A stretch of 64,000 bases of DNA from Robiginitalea biformata HTCC2501. GTDB lineage: Bacteria > Bacteroidota > Bacteroidia > Flavobacteriales > Flavobacteriaceae. Position numbers and translations under genes: made by a program. The stretch spans positions 372,001 through 436,000 of the forward strand of contig NC_013222.1 in assembly GCF_000024125.1 (NCBI RefSeq), written 5' to 3'. Shown here in pieces: positions 24,896 through 34,045 of this stretch (positions are counted from its first letter, which is position 1; each line of letters begins with the position of its first letter). A model generated the notes under the pieces. It searched no databases, was not told where the DNA came from, and saw only the letters and a list, made by a program, of their open reading frames with translations.

Positions 24896-26499
24896 GGGCA
24901 TTTGCGGAACTCATACGGACCCTGGATGCCACCAACAAGACGAACGTCAAGGTGGATGCCCTGAGCAGCTACTTCGACAGCGCCCCGGGGCCGGATAAGG
25001 TCTGGACCATCGCCATCCTTTCGCACCGCCGCCCACCCCGTCCGGTCAATACCCGCCTGCTTCGGGAATGGGCGTCGGAACTGGCGGGCATCCCGCTCTG
25101 GCTATTCGAGGAGAGTTACCATATCGTGGGCGATCTGGCTGAGACTATCGCCCTGGTGATCCCGCAGTCGGGGAACCCGGATTCGGGAGCCCGTTCCCTG
25201 TCCGATTACCTGGAGGACATCGTGGCGCTCAGGGGCCGTGAAGAATCCGGAAAAAAAGCCTACCTCCAGGAAAACTGGCAAAAACTGGGGTTCTATGAGC
25301 GATTTGTCCTCACCAAATTCATGACGGGCGGCTTCCGGATCGGGATCAGCCAGAAACTCATGACCCGGGCCCTGTCGCAGGCCACGGGCATCGGGGAAGA
25401 CCTGCTCGCCTTCCGGCTGATGGGCAATTGGGACCCGGCCAATACGAGTTTCCAAGAGTTGGTGTTGCAGGAGCAGCAGGCCGAAAATCAGTCCCGACCC
25501 TACCCCTTCTACCTGGCCTATCCGGTGGATGAGACGCCCGAAGACCTGGGGGATCCCTCGGCATGGCTGATGGAGCACAAATGGGATGGGATCCGGGCGC
25601 AACTCATTGTGCGCGGGGGGACCCATTTCCTCTGGAGTCGGGGCGAAGAGTTGATCACCGGGAGCTACCCGGAACTCGCGGACCTGGCGGAGGCCCTGCC
25701 CGACGGCACGGTCATCGACGGGGAGATACTGCCCTACCCCAAGGGACAGGTAGGAAGCTTCAACGACCTGCAAAAGCGACTGGGCCGTAAAAAAGTCACC
25801 AACGCCCTGCTTCAGAAGATTCCGGTAATCCTCAGGGCCTACGACCTGCTGGAATGGAAAGGCAAGGACATTCGGGACCTGCCCTATACGGAGCGCCGGG
25901 CCCTGCTCGACCCGCTGATCGAACCCCTGCAGGCAGACCCCAACTTGCCGGCAGACCTCTCGGCAACGCTGGAAATCAAGGACTGGGATGCGGCCCGGAA
26001 AGAACGCGGGCGGGCACGGGAACTCCGGAGCGAGGGGCTCATGCTCAAACGACGGGCATCGGCTTACGGCGTGGGAAGGAAAAAAGGGGATTGGTGGAAG
26101 TGGAAGGTAGACCCCTTCACGGTGGATGCCGTGCTCACCTATGCCATGCGCGGCCATGGACGGCGCAGCAACCTTTTTACGGATTACACCTTTGCGCTCT
26201 GGGCCGATACGGAAAACGGCCGCGAGCTGGTTACGTTTGCCAAGGCGTATTCCGGACTGACGGATGCCGAATTCCGGCAGGTGGATGCCTGGATCAAGCG
26301 GAATACCCTGGAGCGTTTTGGTCCGGTCCGTTCCGTGAAGCCCGAACACGTTTTTGAAATTGCCTTTGAGGGGATTGCCCGGTCCGGGCGGCATAAAAGC
26401 GGCTTTGCCACCCGTTTTCCGCGGATCGTCCGCTGGCGGAAAGACAAACCCATTTCCGAGGCAAACACGCTTGCGGAACTCGAAAACATGATCCCCTGA
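24892..26499 (+). CDS. ATP-dependent DNA ligase of the repair cassette
   Basis: A 535-residue ATP-dependent ligase. An N-terminal helical DNA-binding domain (about 1-200) precedes the adenylation domain; the lysine that forms the adenylate is K230 in EHKWDGIRAQLI. Other nucleotidyltransferase motifs are LPDGTVIDGEILPY and EGLMLKRRASAYG with DWWKWKVDP (motif V). The C-terminal OB-fold domain ends KHKSGFATRFPRIVRWRKDK or similar, here GRHKSGFATRFPRIVRWR. It matches the TIGR04120 (PP_1105-type) ligase group. The housekeeping NAD ligase would be elsewhere. Four-base overlaps and short gaps bind it to the exonuclease and helicase genes. Confidence 0.94.
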   Translation: MRAFAELIRTLDATNKTNVKVDALSSYFDSAPGPDKVWTIAILSHRRPPRPVNTRLLREWASELAGIPLWLFEESYHIVGDLAETIALVIPQSGNPDSGARSLSDYLEDIVALRGREESGKKAYLQENWQKLGFYERFVLTKFMTGGFRIGISQKLMTRALSQATGIGEDLLAFRLMGNWDPANTSFQELVLQEQQAENQSRPYPFYLAYPVDETPEDLGDPSAWLMEHKWDGIRAQLIVRGGTHFLWSRGEELITGSYPELADLAEALPDGTVIDGEILPYPKGQVGSFNDLQKRLGRKKVTNALLQKIPVILRAYDLLEWKGKDIRDLPYTERRALLDPLIEPLQADPNLPADLSATLEIKDWDAARKERGRARELRSEGLMLKRRASAYGVGRKKGDWWKWKVDPFTVDAVLTYAMRGHGRRSNLFTDYTFALWADTENGRELVTFAKAYSGLTDAEFRQVDAWIKRNTLERFGPVRSVKPEHVFEIAFEGIARSGRHKSGFATRFPRIVRWRKDKPISEANTLAELENMIP

Positions 26500-26502
26500 A
26501 CC

Positions 26503-29007
26503 ATGGCAGGCCCCAAGCACCCTACCGGGCAACCCCCGGATACCGACGCCCTGATGGCCATCGCCTCCGATTGGTTTAAACGGCAAGGCTGGGACCCATT
26601 CCCCTTCCAGCACAAGACCTGGGCCGCCTTTATGGAGGGCCGCCACGGCTTGTTGAACGCCCCCACCGGAAGCGGGAAAACCTACGCCCTCTGGTTCCCG
26701 ATCCTCCTGGAGTATATGCGGCAGCACCCAAATTTCCGGGATGGGCACAAAAAAGGTCTCAAGGCCATCTGGATCACCCCGCTGCGCGCCCTGTCCCGGG
26801 AAATCCACCAATCGGCCGAACGAATCACCCGGGACCTCGACATCCCATTTGAGGTGGGGATACGGACCGGCGACACCTCCAGTGCCGAACGCGCCCGGCA
26901 ACGCAAGATCCTCCCCGACCTGCTGATCACCACCCCGGAAAGCCTGCAGTTGCTCCTGGCCACCAAGGGCTATAAAAAGCTGTTCGCGGACTGCTATGCC
27001 ATTGTCGTGGACGAGTGGCATGAACTGCTCGGCAGCAAACGAGGGGTACAGATGGAGCTGGCCCTCTCCCGCCTGAAAACCATTTGTCCTGCCCTGCGGA
27101 TCTGGGGGATTTCCGCCACCATCGGCAACCTGGAACAGGCCCGGCAGGTGTTGCTCGGTCCGGAATCCGGCGCCCTGGAAAATTCCGTGCTGATCCGCGC
27201 GCAAATCGACAAGAAAATTACGGTCCGGAGTATTATCCCGGATACGATGGAGACCTTTCCCTGGCGGGGCCACCTAGGGCTCCACCTCCTGGAACACGTC
27301 ATCCCGATTATCCGGAACAGCAAGACCACGCTGCTCTTTACCAATACCCGGGGCCAATGCGAGATCTGGTTCCGGGCCTTGCTGGAAAAACACCCGGAAC
27401 TCGCCGGGGACATTGCCATGCACCACGGGAGCATCGACAAGGCCACCCGGAACTGGGTGGAACAGGCCATCCGGAACGAAAGCCTCCGCGCCGTGGTCTG
27501 CACCTCCAGCCTGGACCTGGGCGTGGATTTTGCACCCGTGGAGACCGTGGTGCAGATTGGCGGGCCCAAGGGGGTGGCCCGGTTTCTGCAGCGGGCCGGC
27601 CGGTCCGGGCATCGGCCGGGGAGGGAAAGCGTCATCTATTTCCTGCCCACCCACGCCATGGAACTCATCGAGGCCTCCGCCCTGCAACAGGCCGTTCGCA
27701 AGCAGGCCGTGGAAGACCGCATCCCGTACCTGGCCAGTTACGACGTCCTGGTCCAGTACCTGACTACCCTGGCCGTGTCGGATGGCTTCCTGCCGGAGGA
27801 AATCTACCGGGAGGTGACCGGAACGTTCTGCTACCAGGCCATGAGCCGGGAAGACTGGGAATGGCTGCTGAACTTCCTGGTGATGGGGAGCCAGAGCCTG
27901 GCCAGTTACGACGAATACAAAAAGGTGGAGGTACTGCCCGACGGGTTGTTCAAGGTTACCAACCGGGGCGTCGCCATGCGGCACCGGTTTCAGATCGGCA
28001 CGATTGTGGGGGACGCGCACATGACTGTAAAATACCAGAAAGGCGGGTACATCGGGACGATCGAGGAGTGGTTTATCTCCAAACTCAACCCCGGCGACGT
28101 CTTTACTTTTGCAGGGCGCAACCTGGAATTTATCCGGATCCGGGACATGGTGGCCCAGGTGCGGAATTCCAGCAGGAAAACCTCTAAGGTGCCCAGCTGG
28201 ATGGGCGGGCGATTGACCCTGTCGAGCGAGATGTCCGAACTGCTCCGGGAAGAACTCTATTCGCACCGCCGGCCGGCCGGGGAGCAATCCCGGGAAATCC
28301 GATCCCTGGACGCACTCTTTAAACGGCAGCAACTCGAGAGTATCGTCCCGGGGCCGGACCAGTTCCTGATTGAAACCTTCCAAAGCCGGGAGGGGTACCA
28401 CCACCTGTTCTACCCCTTTGAAGGACGGTTTGTACACGAGGCCATGGCGAGCTTGCTCAGTTACCGCATCAGCCTGCTGTCCCCGATCACCTTTTCCCTG
28501 GCCTACAACGACTACGGCTTTGAGCTCCTGTCCGACCGGGAACTGAATATCGGGGTGATCCTGGACAACGACTTGTTCAGCCCGGAATACCTGCTGGACG
28601 ACTTGCAGAAAAGCCTGAACGCCACTGAAATGGCCCGGCGGAAATTTCGCGACATCGCTGTGATCAGTGGCCTGGTGTTTACGGGTTACCCGAAAAAGGG
28701 GATCAAGATGAAGCACCTGCAGAGCAATTCCCAATTGCTCTTTGAGGTGTTCCGCGACTACGAACCGGACCACCTGCTCTTCCGGCAGGCTTTCCGGGAG
28801 ACCTTTGAGCACCAATTGGAAGAAGGACGCCTGCGAAAAGCCCTGGAACGGATCTCCCGGCAGGAAATCCTCTGGAAGGCCTGCGAAAAATACACGCCGT
28901 TTTCCTTCCCGATTATCACGGACCGGCTGCGGGAAAAGCTCTCCAGTGAAAAACTCGCCGACCGCATCCGCCGGATGACACGGATCCTGACCCGCGGAGG
29001 TCGCTGA
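26503..29007 (+). CDS. Ligase-associated DEXH helicase (Lhr-Core type)
   Basis: An 834-residue superfamily 2 helicase. Walker A is NAPTGSGKT with K59; motif II is DEWH at 170-173; motif III is WGISATIG; the second RecA domain has LLFTNTRGQCEIWF, VVCTSSLDLGVDF and FLQRAGRSGHRPG (motif VI). A winged-helix and Lhr-type C-terminal region follows. It matches the ligase-associated DEXH group (TIGR04121), homologous to the Lhr core. Pseudomonas homologues are ATP-dependent 3'-to-5' DNA or RNA:DNA unwinding enzymes. It begins 3 bases after the ligase stop and is followed after 20 bases by pdeM. Confidence 0.94.
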   Translation: MAGPKHPTGQPPDTDALMAIASDWFKRQGWDPFPFQHKTWAAFMEGRHGLLNAPTGSGKTYALWFPILLEYMRQHPNFRDGHKKGLKAIWITPLRALSREIHQSAERITRDLDIPFEVGIRTGDTSSAERARQRKILPDLLITTPESLQLLLATKGYKKLFADCYAIVVDEWHELLGSKRGVQMELALSRLKTICPALRIWGISATIGNLEQARQVLLGPESGALENSVLIRAQIDKKITVRSIIPDTMETFPWRGHLGLHLLEHVIPIIRNSKTTLLFTNTRGQCEIWFRALLEKHPELAGDIAMHHGSIDKATRNWVEQAIRNESLRAVVCTSSLDLGVDFAPVETVVQIGGPKGVARFLQRAGRSGHRPGRESVIYFLPTHAMELIEASALQQAVRKQAVEDRIPYLASYDVLVQYLTTLAVSDGFLPEEIYREVTGTFCYQAMSREDWEWLLNFLVMGSQSLASYDEYKKVEVLPDGLFKVTNRGVAMRHRFQIGTIVGDAHMTVKYQKGGYIGTIEEWFISKLNPGDVFTFAGRNLEFIRIRDMVAQVRNSSRKTSKVPSWMGGRLTLSSEMSELLREELYSHRRPAGEQSREIRSLDALFKRQQLESIVPGPDQFLIETFQSREGYHHLFYPFEGRFVHEAMASLLSYRISLLSPITFSLAYNDYGFELLSDRELNIGVILDNDLFSPEYLLDDLQKSLNATEMARRKFRDIAVISGLVFTGYPKKGIKMKHLQSNSQLLFEVFRDYEPDHLLFRQAFRETFEHQLEEGRLRKALERISRQEILWKACEKYTPFSFPIITDRLREKLSSEKLADRIRRMTRILTRGGR

Positions 29008-29014
29008 GATTCGG

Positions 29015-29022
29015 TATCTTTG
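29015..29022 (+). promoter_or_regulatory. Promoter box TATCTTTG five bases before pdeM
   Basis: Exact TAnnTTTG match between the helicase stop (29007) and the pdeM ATG (29028). With the box centred near -7 the transcript would start at or next to the ATG, which implies a leaderless pdeM message in addition to operon read-through. Confidence 0.5.
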
Positions 29023-29027
29023 ACCAG

Positions 29028-29702
29028 ATGACGCACTCCCTGGAACTCGCCGGCGAATCTGTGGTATTCCACCCCTGGGGCGGCCTGTTCTGGCCAGCCG
29101 CCTCCACGCTGTTGCTCAGCGACCTGCACCTGGGGAAGGTGATGCATTTCCGCAAACACGGGGCTGCCGTACCCCGCGCTGCGATCCGTCGAAATTTCGA
29201 TAGGCTTGAGGCCATCCGCAGGCATTTTGAGCCCCGGACGCTCTGTTTTCTGGGCGACCTCTTCCATTCGCATATCAACCGCGAATGGCAGCTGTTTTCC
29301 GATTGGGCCGGGGCGTGCACTTCCCGGATGCAACTGGTGGTCGGCAACCACGACGTTATTTCCCCCCTGCGCTACGAGGCCCTGGGCATTGAATTGTACG
29401 ACTCCCTGGAAGCCGGGCCGTTTACCCTGACCCACCACCCGGAGGCAGCCGCGGGCCGGTTTAATATTGCAGGACACATCCATCCGGCGGTCCGGTTGGG
29501 TGGCGCGGGGCGGCAGACGCTTCGCCTGCCCTGCTTCCACCTGAAAACCAACCAACTGATCCTCCCGGCATTCGGGGCGTTTACCGGCACCCATGCCCTG
29601 GACCCGGAACCGGGCGACCGGTTTTTTGCCCTGACCGGGGATGCAGTGGTTCCCCTGGAGGCCGCTATTTCCGGTACCCCAACTAAAAGCAGCAAGTCAT
29701 GA
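29028..29702 (+). CDS. pdeM: Ligase-associated endonuclease PdeM
   Basis: A 224-residue binuclear metallophosphoesterase. Metal-ligand motifs are visible in order: LLLSDLHLGK (about 29-38), CFLGDLFHSH (about 72-81), VVGNHD (about 104-109), LTHHPEAAAGRFNIAGHIHP (about 136-155). This is the calcineurin-like set D-x-H, GD, GNHD, GHxH. It matches the ligase-associated family (TIGR04123); the Pseudomonas homologue is a manganese-dependent single-strand DNA endonuclease. It is fourth in the repair set. Its stop overlaps the next gene's ATG (ATGA, 29699-29702). Confidence 0.93.
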   Translation: MTHSLELAGESVVFHPWGGLFWPAASTLLLSDLHLGKVMHFRKHGAAVPRAAIRRNFDRLEAIRRHFEPRTLCFLGDLFHSHINREWQLFSDWAGACTSRMQLVVGNHDVISPLRYEALGIELYDSLEAGPFTLTHHPEAAAGRFNIAGHIHPAVRLGGAGRQTLRLPCFHLKTNQLILPAFGAFTGTHALDPEPGDRFFALTGDAVVPLEAAISGTPTKSSKS

Positions 29703-30514
29703 ACAAGACCTGGTCGTACCTGAACCTTTTATCCGCGATGCTGGTCCTGGCAGTCAACGGGATATCCCAATCCGGTATGTGGCCCTATCCGGCTGTCGGG
29801 GAAATCAGCCGGAAATACGATACGCTCTTCACCCCGGCAGGATATGCCTTTGCCATCTGGGGTCTTATTTTTATCGGGTTGCTGGCCTTTGCGATCTACG
29901 GTATCTACCGGAGTTCCCGCTACGATCGGGACAACGAATTTATCGCCCGTTCCGCCCCCTGGTTTATCGGGGCAAACCTCCTGAATGCCGCCTGGGTGGT
30001 GGTCTTTACCAGGGAGTGGATCGGCATGTCCCTGCTGGTGATCGTTGGGTTGCTGGCCTGCCTGGCCGCAATCATCCGCAGGCTAAATATGGAGCGGTGG
30101 GACGCCCCGATTGGCACCATCGCCTTTGTCTGGTGGCCCATCTGTTTCTATTCCGGTTGGGTTTCGGTTGCGGTTATCGCCAATGCCGCCCTCTACCTGG
30201 AATACCTCGGGTGGGACGGCTGGGGGATCGGTCCTGTTCAATGGGCCCTGGCCCTGGTCCTGGTGGCATTTGCCCTCAACGTATTTATGGTATTGAGCCG
30301 AAACATGCGGGAATTTGCCCTGGTCGGTATCTGGGCCCTGGCTGCCATCGCCTTCCGCCACCAGGAGTCTTCCGGGCCGCTTTTTTACGTGCCCCTGGCC
30401 GGCGCCGCCCTGCTCCTGCTGCTCGTCGGGTGGCACGGCTACCGAAACCGCAGGACCAATCCGATGCGGAAGTTTCAGGAGCGCTTTACCCACGGCGATC
30501 CCGAAAAATCGTGA
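29699..30514 (+). CDS. TspO/MBR-like tryptophan-rich membrane protein
   Basis: A 271-residue membrane protein with about seven hydrophobic helices. The N-terminal region has the TspO-like pattern TLFTPAGYAFAIWGLIFIG (about 42-60) and later WFIGANLLNAAWVVVF and WWPICFYSGWVSVAV, rich in tryptophan and tyrosine. It is longer than bacterial TspO (about 160 residues) and belongs to the wider TspO-related group in Bacteroidota and eukaryotes. TspO binds porphyrins and is linked to oxidative or photo-stress. It is coupled by ATGA overlap to pdeM, which suggests a stress link with the repair set; this is an inference. Confidence 0.78.
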   Translation: MNKTWSYLNLLSAMLVLAVNGISQSGMWPYPAVGEISRKYDTLFTPAGYAFAIWGLIFIGLLAFAIYGIYRSSRYDRDNEFIARSAPWFIGANLLNAAWVVVFTREWIGMSLLVIVGLLACLAAIIRRLNMERWDAPIGTIAFVWWPICFYSGWVSVAVIANAALYLEYLGWDGWGIGPVQWALALVLVAFALNVFMVLSRNMREFALVGIWALAAIAFRHQESSGPLFYVPLAGAALLLLLVGWHGYRNRRTNPMRKFQERFTHGDPEKS

Positions 30515-30552
30515 AACCCGCACCAAAAATTGCCCACTTGCTGGCATCCCCC

Positions 30553-30560
30553 TATTTTTG
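30553..30560 (+). promoter_or_regulatory. Promoter box TATTTTTG before mfd
   Basis: Exact TAnnTTTG match ending nine bases before the first possible TTG start of mfd at 30570, so the leader is only a few bases long. Confidence 0.55.
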
Positions 30561-30569
30561 CACAAAATT

Positions 30570-33500
30570 TTGCCTTTGAATCTGGAAACGATCCGGGAAA
30601 AATTCCAACAGGCCCCTTTTTTCAGGGATCTGCAGGACGCTATTGCCCAACCCGCCGCAACGGTGTCCCTGGACGGGCTCACCGGATCTTCCCTCTCGTT
30701 TGTCGTTGCGGAAACCTTTAAAGCACAGGTCTGCCCCATGCTCGTCCTGCTGGGCGATAAGGAAGAAGCCGCCTATGTGCTGAACGACCTGGAGGAACTG
30801 CTGGGCCGGGACAATGTGCTTTTTTACCCGGGCAGCTACCGCAGACCCTACGAGATTGAGGAAACCGATAACGCCAACGTACTGTTGCGGGCGGAAGTGC
30901 TCAGCCGTATCAGTTCCCGCAAGAAGCCGGCCCTGATTGTCAGTTACCCGGATGCGCTGTTCGAGAAGGTGGTTACCCGGAAAGAACTCAGCCGCAATAC
31001 GCTGAAAGTCCGGGTGGGCGACAACCTCTCCCTCGACTTTTTGAACGAAACGCTCTTTGAGTACCATTTCAAGCGGGTCGATTTTGTAACCGAGCCGGGC
31101 GAATTTTCGGTGCGGGGAGGCATCGTGGACGTATTCTCCTTCTCCCATGACGAACCCTACCGCCTGGAATTCTTCGGGGACGAAATCGACAGCATCCGGA
31201 GCTTTGACGTGGAAACCCAGTTATCGACGGACAAACACAAGAAGATTACCCTGGTACCCAATGTTGCCGACAAGATACTGCACGAGGCCCGGGAGAGTTT
31301 CCTCAAATACATATCGGACCGGACCCTGCTGTTTATCAAGCAGCCCGAACTTTGTTTTGCCCAGCTGGACAAGCTTTTTAAGAAAGCCGGGGAAGCCTTT
31401 ACAAAACTGGAGGGCGAACTGGCCCATGCCGAACCGGGAGCGCTCTTCCTGGACGGGCGGTCGTTTCGGGAGGAGCTCGGCGGGTTCCGCACGGTGGCCC
31501 TGGACGGGAAATCCGGCGAAACCGGAACGGCCGGTACAGCGCTTCGCGTCCGGGTCATGCCCCAACCCGCCTTTAATAAGCAATTTGAACTGCTTCGGGA
31601 CACCCTGGCGGAAAACGCAGAAAAGGGAATGCAGAACTTCCTGTTCTGCTCCTCCCAACAACAGGCCAACCGCTTCCGGGATATCTTTGAAGAGATCGGC
31701 CGGGATGTCCCCTATTCCACCATTGTCCGGCCGCTTTACCGGGGTTTCCAGTCCGAGGAACTCGGCCTCAGCTGCTACACGGACCACCAGTTGTTTGAGC
31801 GCTACCACCGCTTCCACTTGCGCAACGGGTACGCCAAGAAGCAGGCAATTACCCTGAAGGAACTCAACAAACTCGAAATCGGCGATTACGTCACCCACAT
31901 CGACCACGGGATCGGCAAATTCGGAGGGCTGCAGAAAATCGATGTGGAAGGCCGGCAGCAGGAGGCCATCAAACTGATCTACGGCGACCGGGACATCCTC
32001 TATGTCAGCATCCACTCCCTGCATAAAATCGCCAAATACAACGGCAAGGACGGGACCGTGCCGAAGATCTACAAACTCGGGTCGGCTGCCTGGAAGAAAC
32101 TCAAGGCGAAAACCAAGTCGCGCGTCAAGAAAATCGCCTTCGACCTCATCCAGGTCTATGCGAAGCGACGGATGAAAAAAGGATTCAGCCACGCCCCCGA
32201 CAGCTATCTCCAGCACGAACTGGAGGCCTCTTTTGTCTATGAGGACACCCCGGACCAGAGTACCGCCACCGAAGCCGTGAAGGCAGATATGGAAAGTGAA
32301 CGCCCCATGGACCGGCTGATTTGCGGGGATGTGGGATTCGGAAAAACCGAGGTGGCCATCCGGGCCGCCTTCAAGGCGGTGGATAACGGGAAGCAGGTGG
32401 CCGTCCTGGTGCCGACGACCATCCTGGCCTTCCAGCACTTCCGCACCTTCGGGGAACGGCTCGCCGAGATGCCGGTAACCGTCGATTACCTCAACCGGTT
32501 CCGAAGTGCAAAGGAGCGGCGCACGCTGTTGGAGAACCTGAAATCCGGGAAACTCGATATCGTGATTGGCACGCATCAACTGGTGGGCAAACAGGTGGAA
32601 TTCAAGGACCTGGGCTTATTGATTGTGGACGAGGAACAAAAATTCGGCGTCTCGGTCAAGGACAAACTCAAGAGCCTGAAGGAACATATCGACGTGCTGA
32701 CCCTTACGGCAACCCCCATCCCGCGCACGCTTCAGTTCAGCCTGATGGCCGCCCGCGACCTTTCCGTCATCAACACGCCGCCCCCAAACCGCTACCCGAT
32801 CGAAAGCCGGGTGGTCCGATTTGGCGAGGAGGTAATCCGCGATGCCATCCGATATGAGATCCAGCGCGGCGGGCAGGTCTTTTTTGTCCATAACCGGATC
32901 GAGAATATTGCAGAAGTGGCCGGGCTCATCCAGCGCCTGGTCCCGGATGCCCGCGTCGGCATCGGCCACGGCCAGATGGAGGGGAAAAAGCTGGAGAAGC
33001 TCATGCTCGATTTTATGAACGGCGAATTCGACGTACTGGTTTCCACGACGATCATCGAGAGCGGCCTGGACGTAACCAATGCGAATACGATACTGATCAA
33101 TAACGCGAATAATTTCGGCCTGAGCGACCTGCACCAGATGCGCGGCCGGGTGGGGCGGAGCAACAAAAAGGCCTTTTGCTATTTTATCACGCCCCCCTAC
33201 CACGTGATGACAGCGGAGGCGCGCAAGCGAATGGAAGCCCTGGAGCAATATACCGAGCTGGGCAGCGGCTTCAACATCGCGATGAAAGACCTTGAAATCC
33301 GCGGGGCGGGCGATTTGCTGGGAGGCGAACAGAGCGGGTTTATCAATGAAATCGGCTTTGAGACCTACCAGAAAATCCTGGCCGAAGCCATTGACGAACT
33401 CAAGGATAACGAATTCAAGGACCTCTACCGGGAAACGGAAGGCCCCCGGCAGCAATACGTCCGGGACTGCCAGATCGACACGGATTTTGAGCTCCTCTTC

Positions 33501-33941
33501 CCGGACGATTACATCAATAGCGTTTCGGAACGGCTCAGCCTGTATACCGAATTGAACGATACGGACAATGAGGAGGATCTGGCCGCATTCCGGAGGAAAC
33601 TGGAAGACCGTTTTGGCCCGCTGCCGGAACCCGCGTCCGACCTGCTGGAATCCGTCCGGCTGAAGTGGATGGCGACCGCCCTGGGGCTGGAAAAAATCGT
33701 GATGAAAAAAGGGAAACTGATTGGTTACTTCATCGCCGACCAACAATCGGAATTCTACCAAAGCGCCGTCTTCAAACGGATGCTGCAATACGTGCAATCC
33801 CACCCCGGGAGTGGCCGCCTGAAAGAAAAGCAAACCCGCAACGGGCTGCGGCTGCTGCTGGTTTTTGAACGGGTGACCTCCATCGGGAAAGCCCTTGGGG
33901 CCCTGGAACCCATTGCCGGTTCGCGCGTACCCCAGGCCTGA
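30570..33941 (+). CDS. mfd: Transcription-repair coupling factor
   Basis: About 1123 residues. Mfd displaces RNA polymerase stalled at DNA lesions and recruits UvrA. The N-terminal UvrB-like part has VLFYPGSYRRPYE and VRGGIVDVFSF. The RNA-polymerase-interacting domain has IGDYVTHIDHGIGKFGG. The helicase part has the Walker A GDVGFGKTEVAIRAAF with the lysine near residue 592, DEEQKFGV (motif II) and LTATPIPRTLQ; the TRG motif region follows (MRGRVGRSNKKAFCYF). No ATG lies near the correct N-terminus; TTG at 30570 (MPLNLETIREKF) or 30576 is the start. The reading frame upstream of 30561 overlaps the TspO-like gene and should be ignored. Confidence 0.95.
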   Translation: MPLNLETIREKFQQAPFFRDLQDAIAQPAATVSLDGLTGSSLSFVVAETFKAQVCPMLVLLGDKEEAAYVLNDLEELLGRDNVLFYPGSYRRPYEIEETDNANVLLRAEVLSRISSRKKPALIVSYPDALFEKVVTRKELSRNTLKVRVGDNLSLDFLNETLFEYHFKRVDFVTEPGEFSVRGGIVDVFSFSHDEPYRLEFFGDEIDSIRSFDVETQLSTDKHKKITLVPNVADKILHEARESFLKYISDRTLLFIKQPELCFAQLDKLFKKAGEAFTKLEGELAHAEPGALFLDGRSFREELGGFRTVALDGKSGETGTAGTALRVRVMPQPAFNKQFELLRDTLAENAEKGMQNFLFCSSQQQANRFRDIFEEIGRDVPYSTIVRPLYRGFQSEELGLSCYTDHQLFERYHRFHLRNGYAKKQAITLKELNKLEIGDYVTHIDHGIGKFGGLQKIDVEGRQQEAIKLIYGDRDILYVSIHSLHKIAKYNGKDGTVPKIYKLGSAAWKKLKAKTKSRVKKIAFDLIQVYAKRRMKKGFSHAPDSYLQHELEASFVYEDTPDQSTATEAVKADMESERPMDRLICGDVGFGKTEVAIRAAFKAVDNGKQVAVLVPTTILAFQHFRTFGERLAEMPVTVDYLNRFRSAKERRTLLENLKSGKLDIVIGTHQLVGKQVEFKDLGLLIVDEEQKFGVSVKDKLKSLKEHIDVLTLTATPIPRTLQFSLMAARDLSVINTPPPNRYPIESRVVRFGEEVIRDAIRYEIQRGGQVFFVHNRIENIAEVAGLIQRLVPDARVGIGHGQMEGKKLEKLMLDFMNGEFDVLVSTTIIESGLDVTNANTILINNANNFGLSDLHQMRGRVGRSNKKAFCYFITPPYHVMTAEARKRMEALEQYTELGSGFNIAMKDLEIRGAGDLLGGEQSGFINEIGFETYQKILAEAIDELKDNEFKDLYRETEGPRQQYVRDCQIDTDFELLFPDDYINSVSERLSLYTELNDTDNEEDLAAFRRKLEDRFGPLPEPASDLLESVRLKWMATALGLEKIVMKKGKLIGYFIADQQSEFYQSAVFKRMLQYVQSHPGSGRLKEKQTRNGLRLLLVFERVTSIGKALGALEPIAGSRVPQA

Positions 33942-33975
33942 TTTGCCGCCCGCGCCAATTCCCGTGATGAATGGT

Positions 33976-33983
33976 TATCTTTA
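33976..33983 (+). promoter_or_regulatory. Probable promoter box TATCTTTA before the CocE-type hydrolase
   Basis: TATCTTTA matches TAnnTTTG except for the last base and lies 62 bases upstream of the ATG at 34046, in the only gap after mfd. Confidence 0.4.
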
Positions 33984-34045
33984 GGTCTGTGAACGCACGC
34001 ATCTAAACCGAATTCCATCAACCGAAAACAGATACGGATTACCCT

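Noticed and set aside
25102..28815. Two long minus-strand frames (723 and 513 codons) antisense to the ligase and helicase genes
   Set aside because: Same cause: shadows of strongly coding plus-strand genes. No start context, no recognisable motifs.
30315..30569. Start of mfd within the TspO-like gene
   Set aside because: The frame upstream of 30561 translates to sequence unlike Mfd; the TspO-like frame there is clearly the coding one, and a promoter box lies at 30553-30560.
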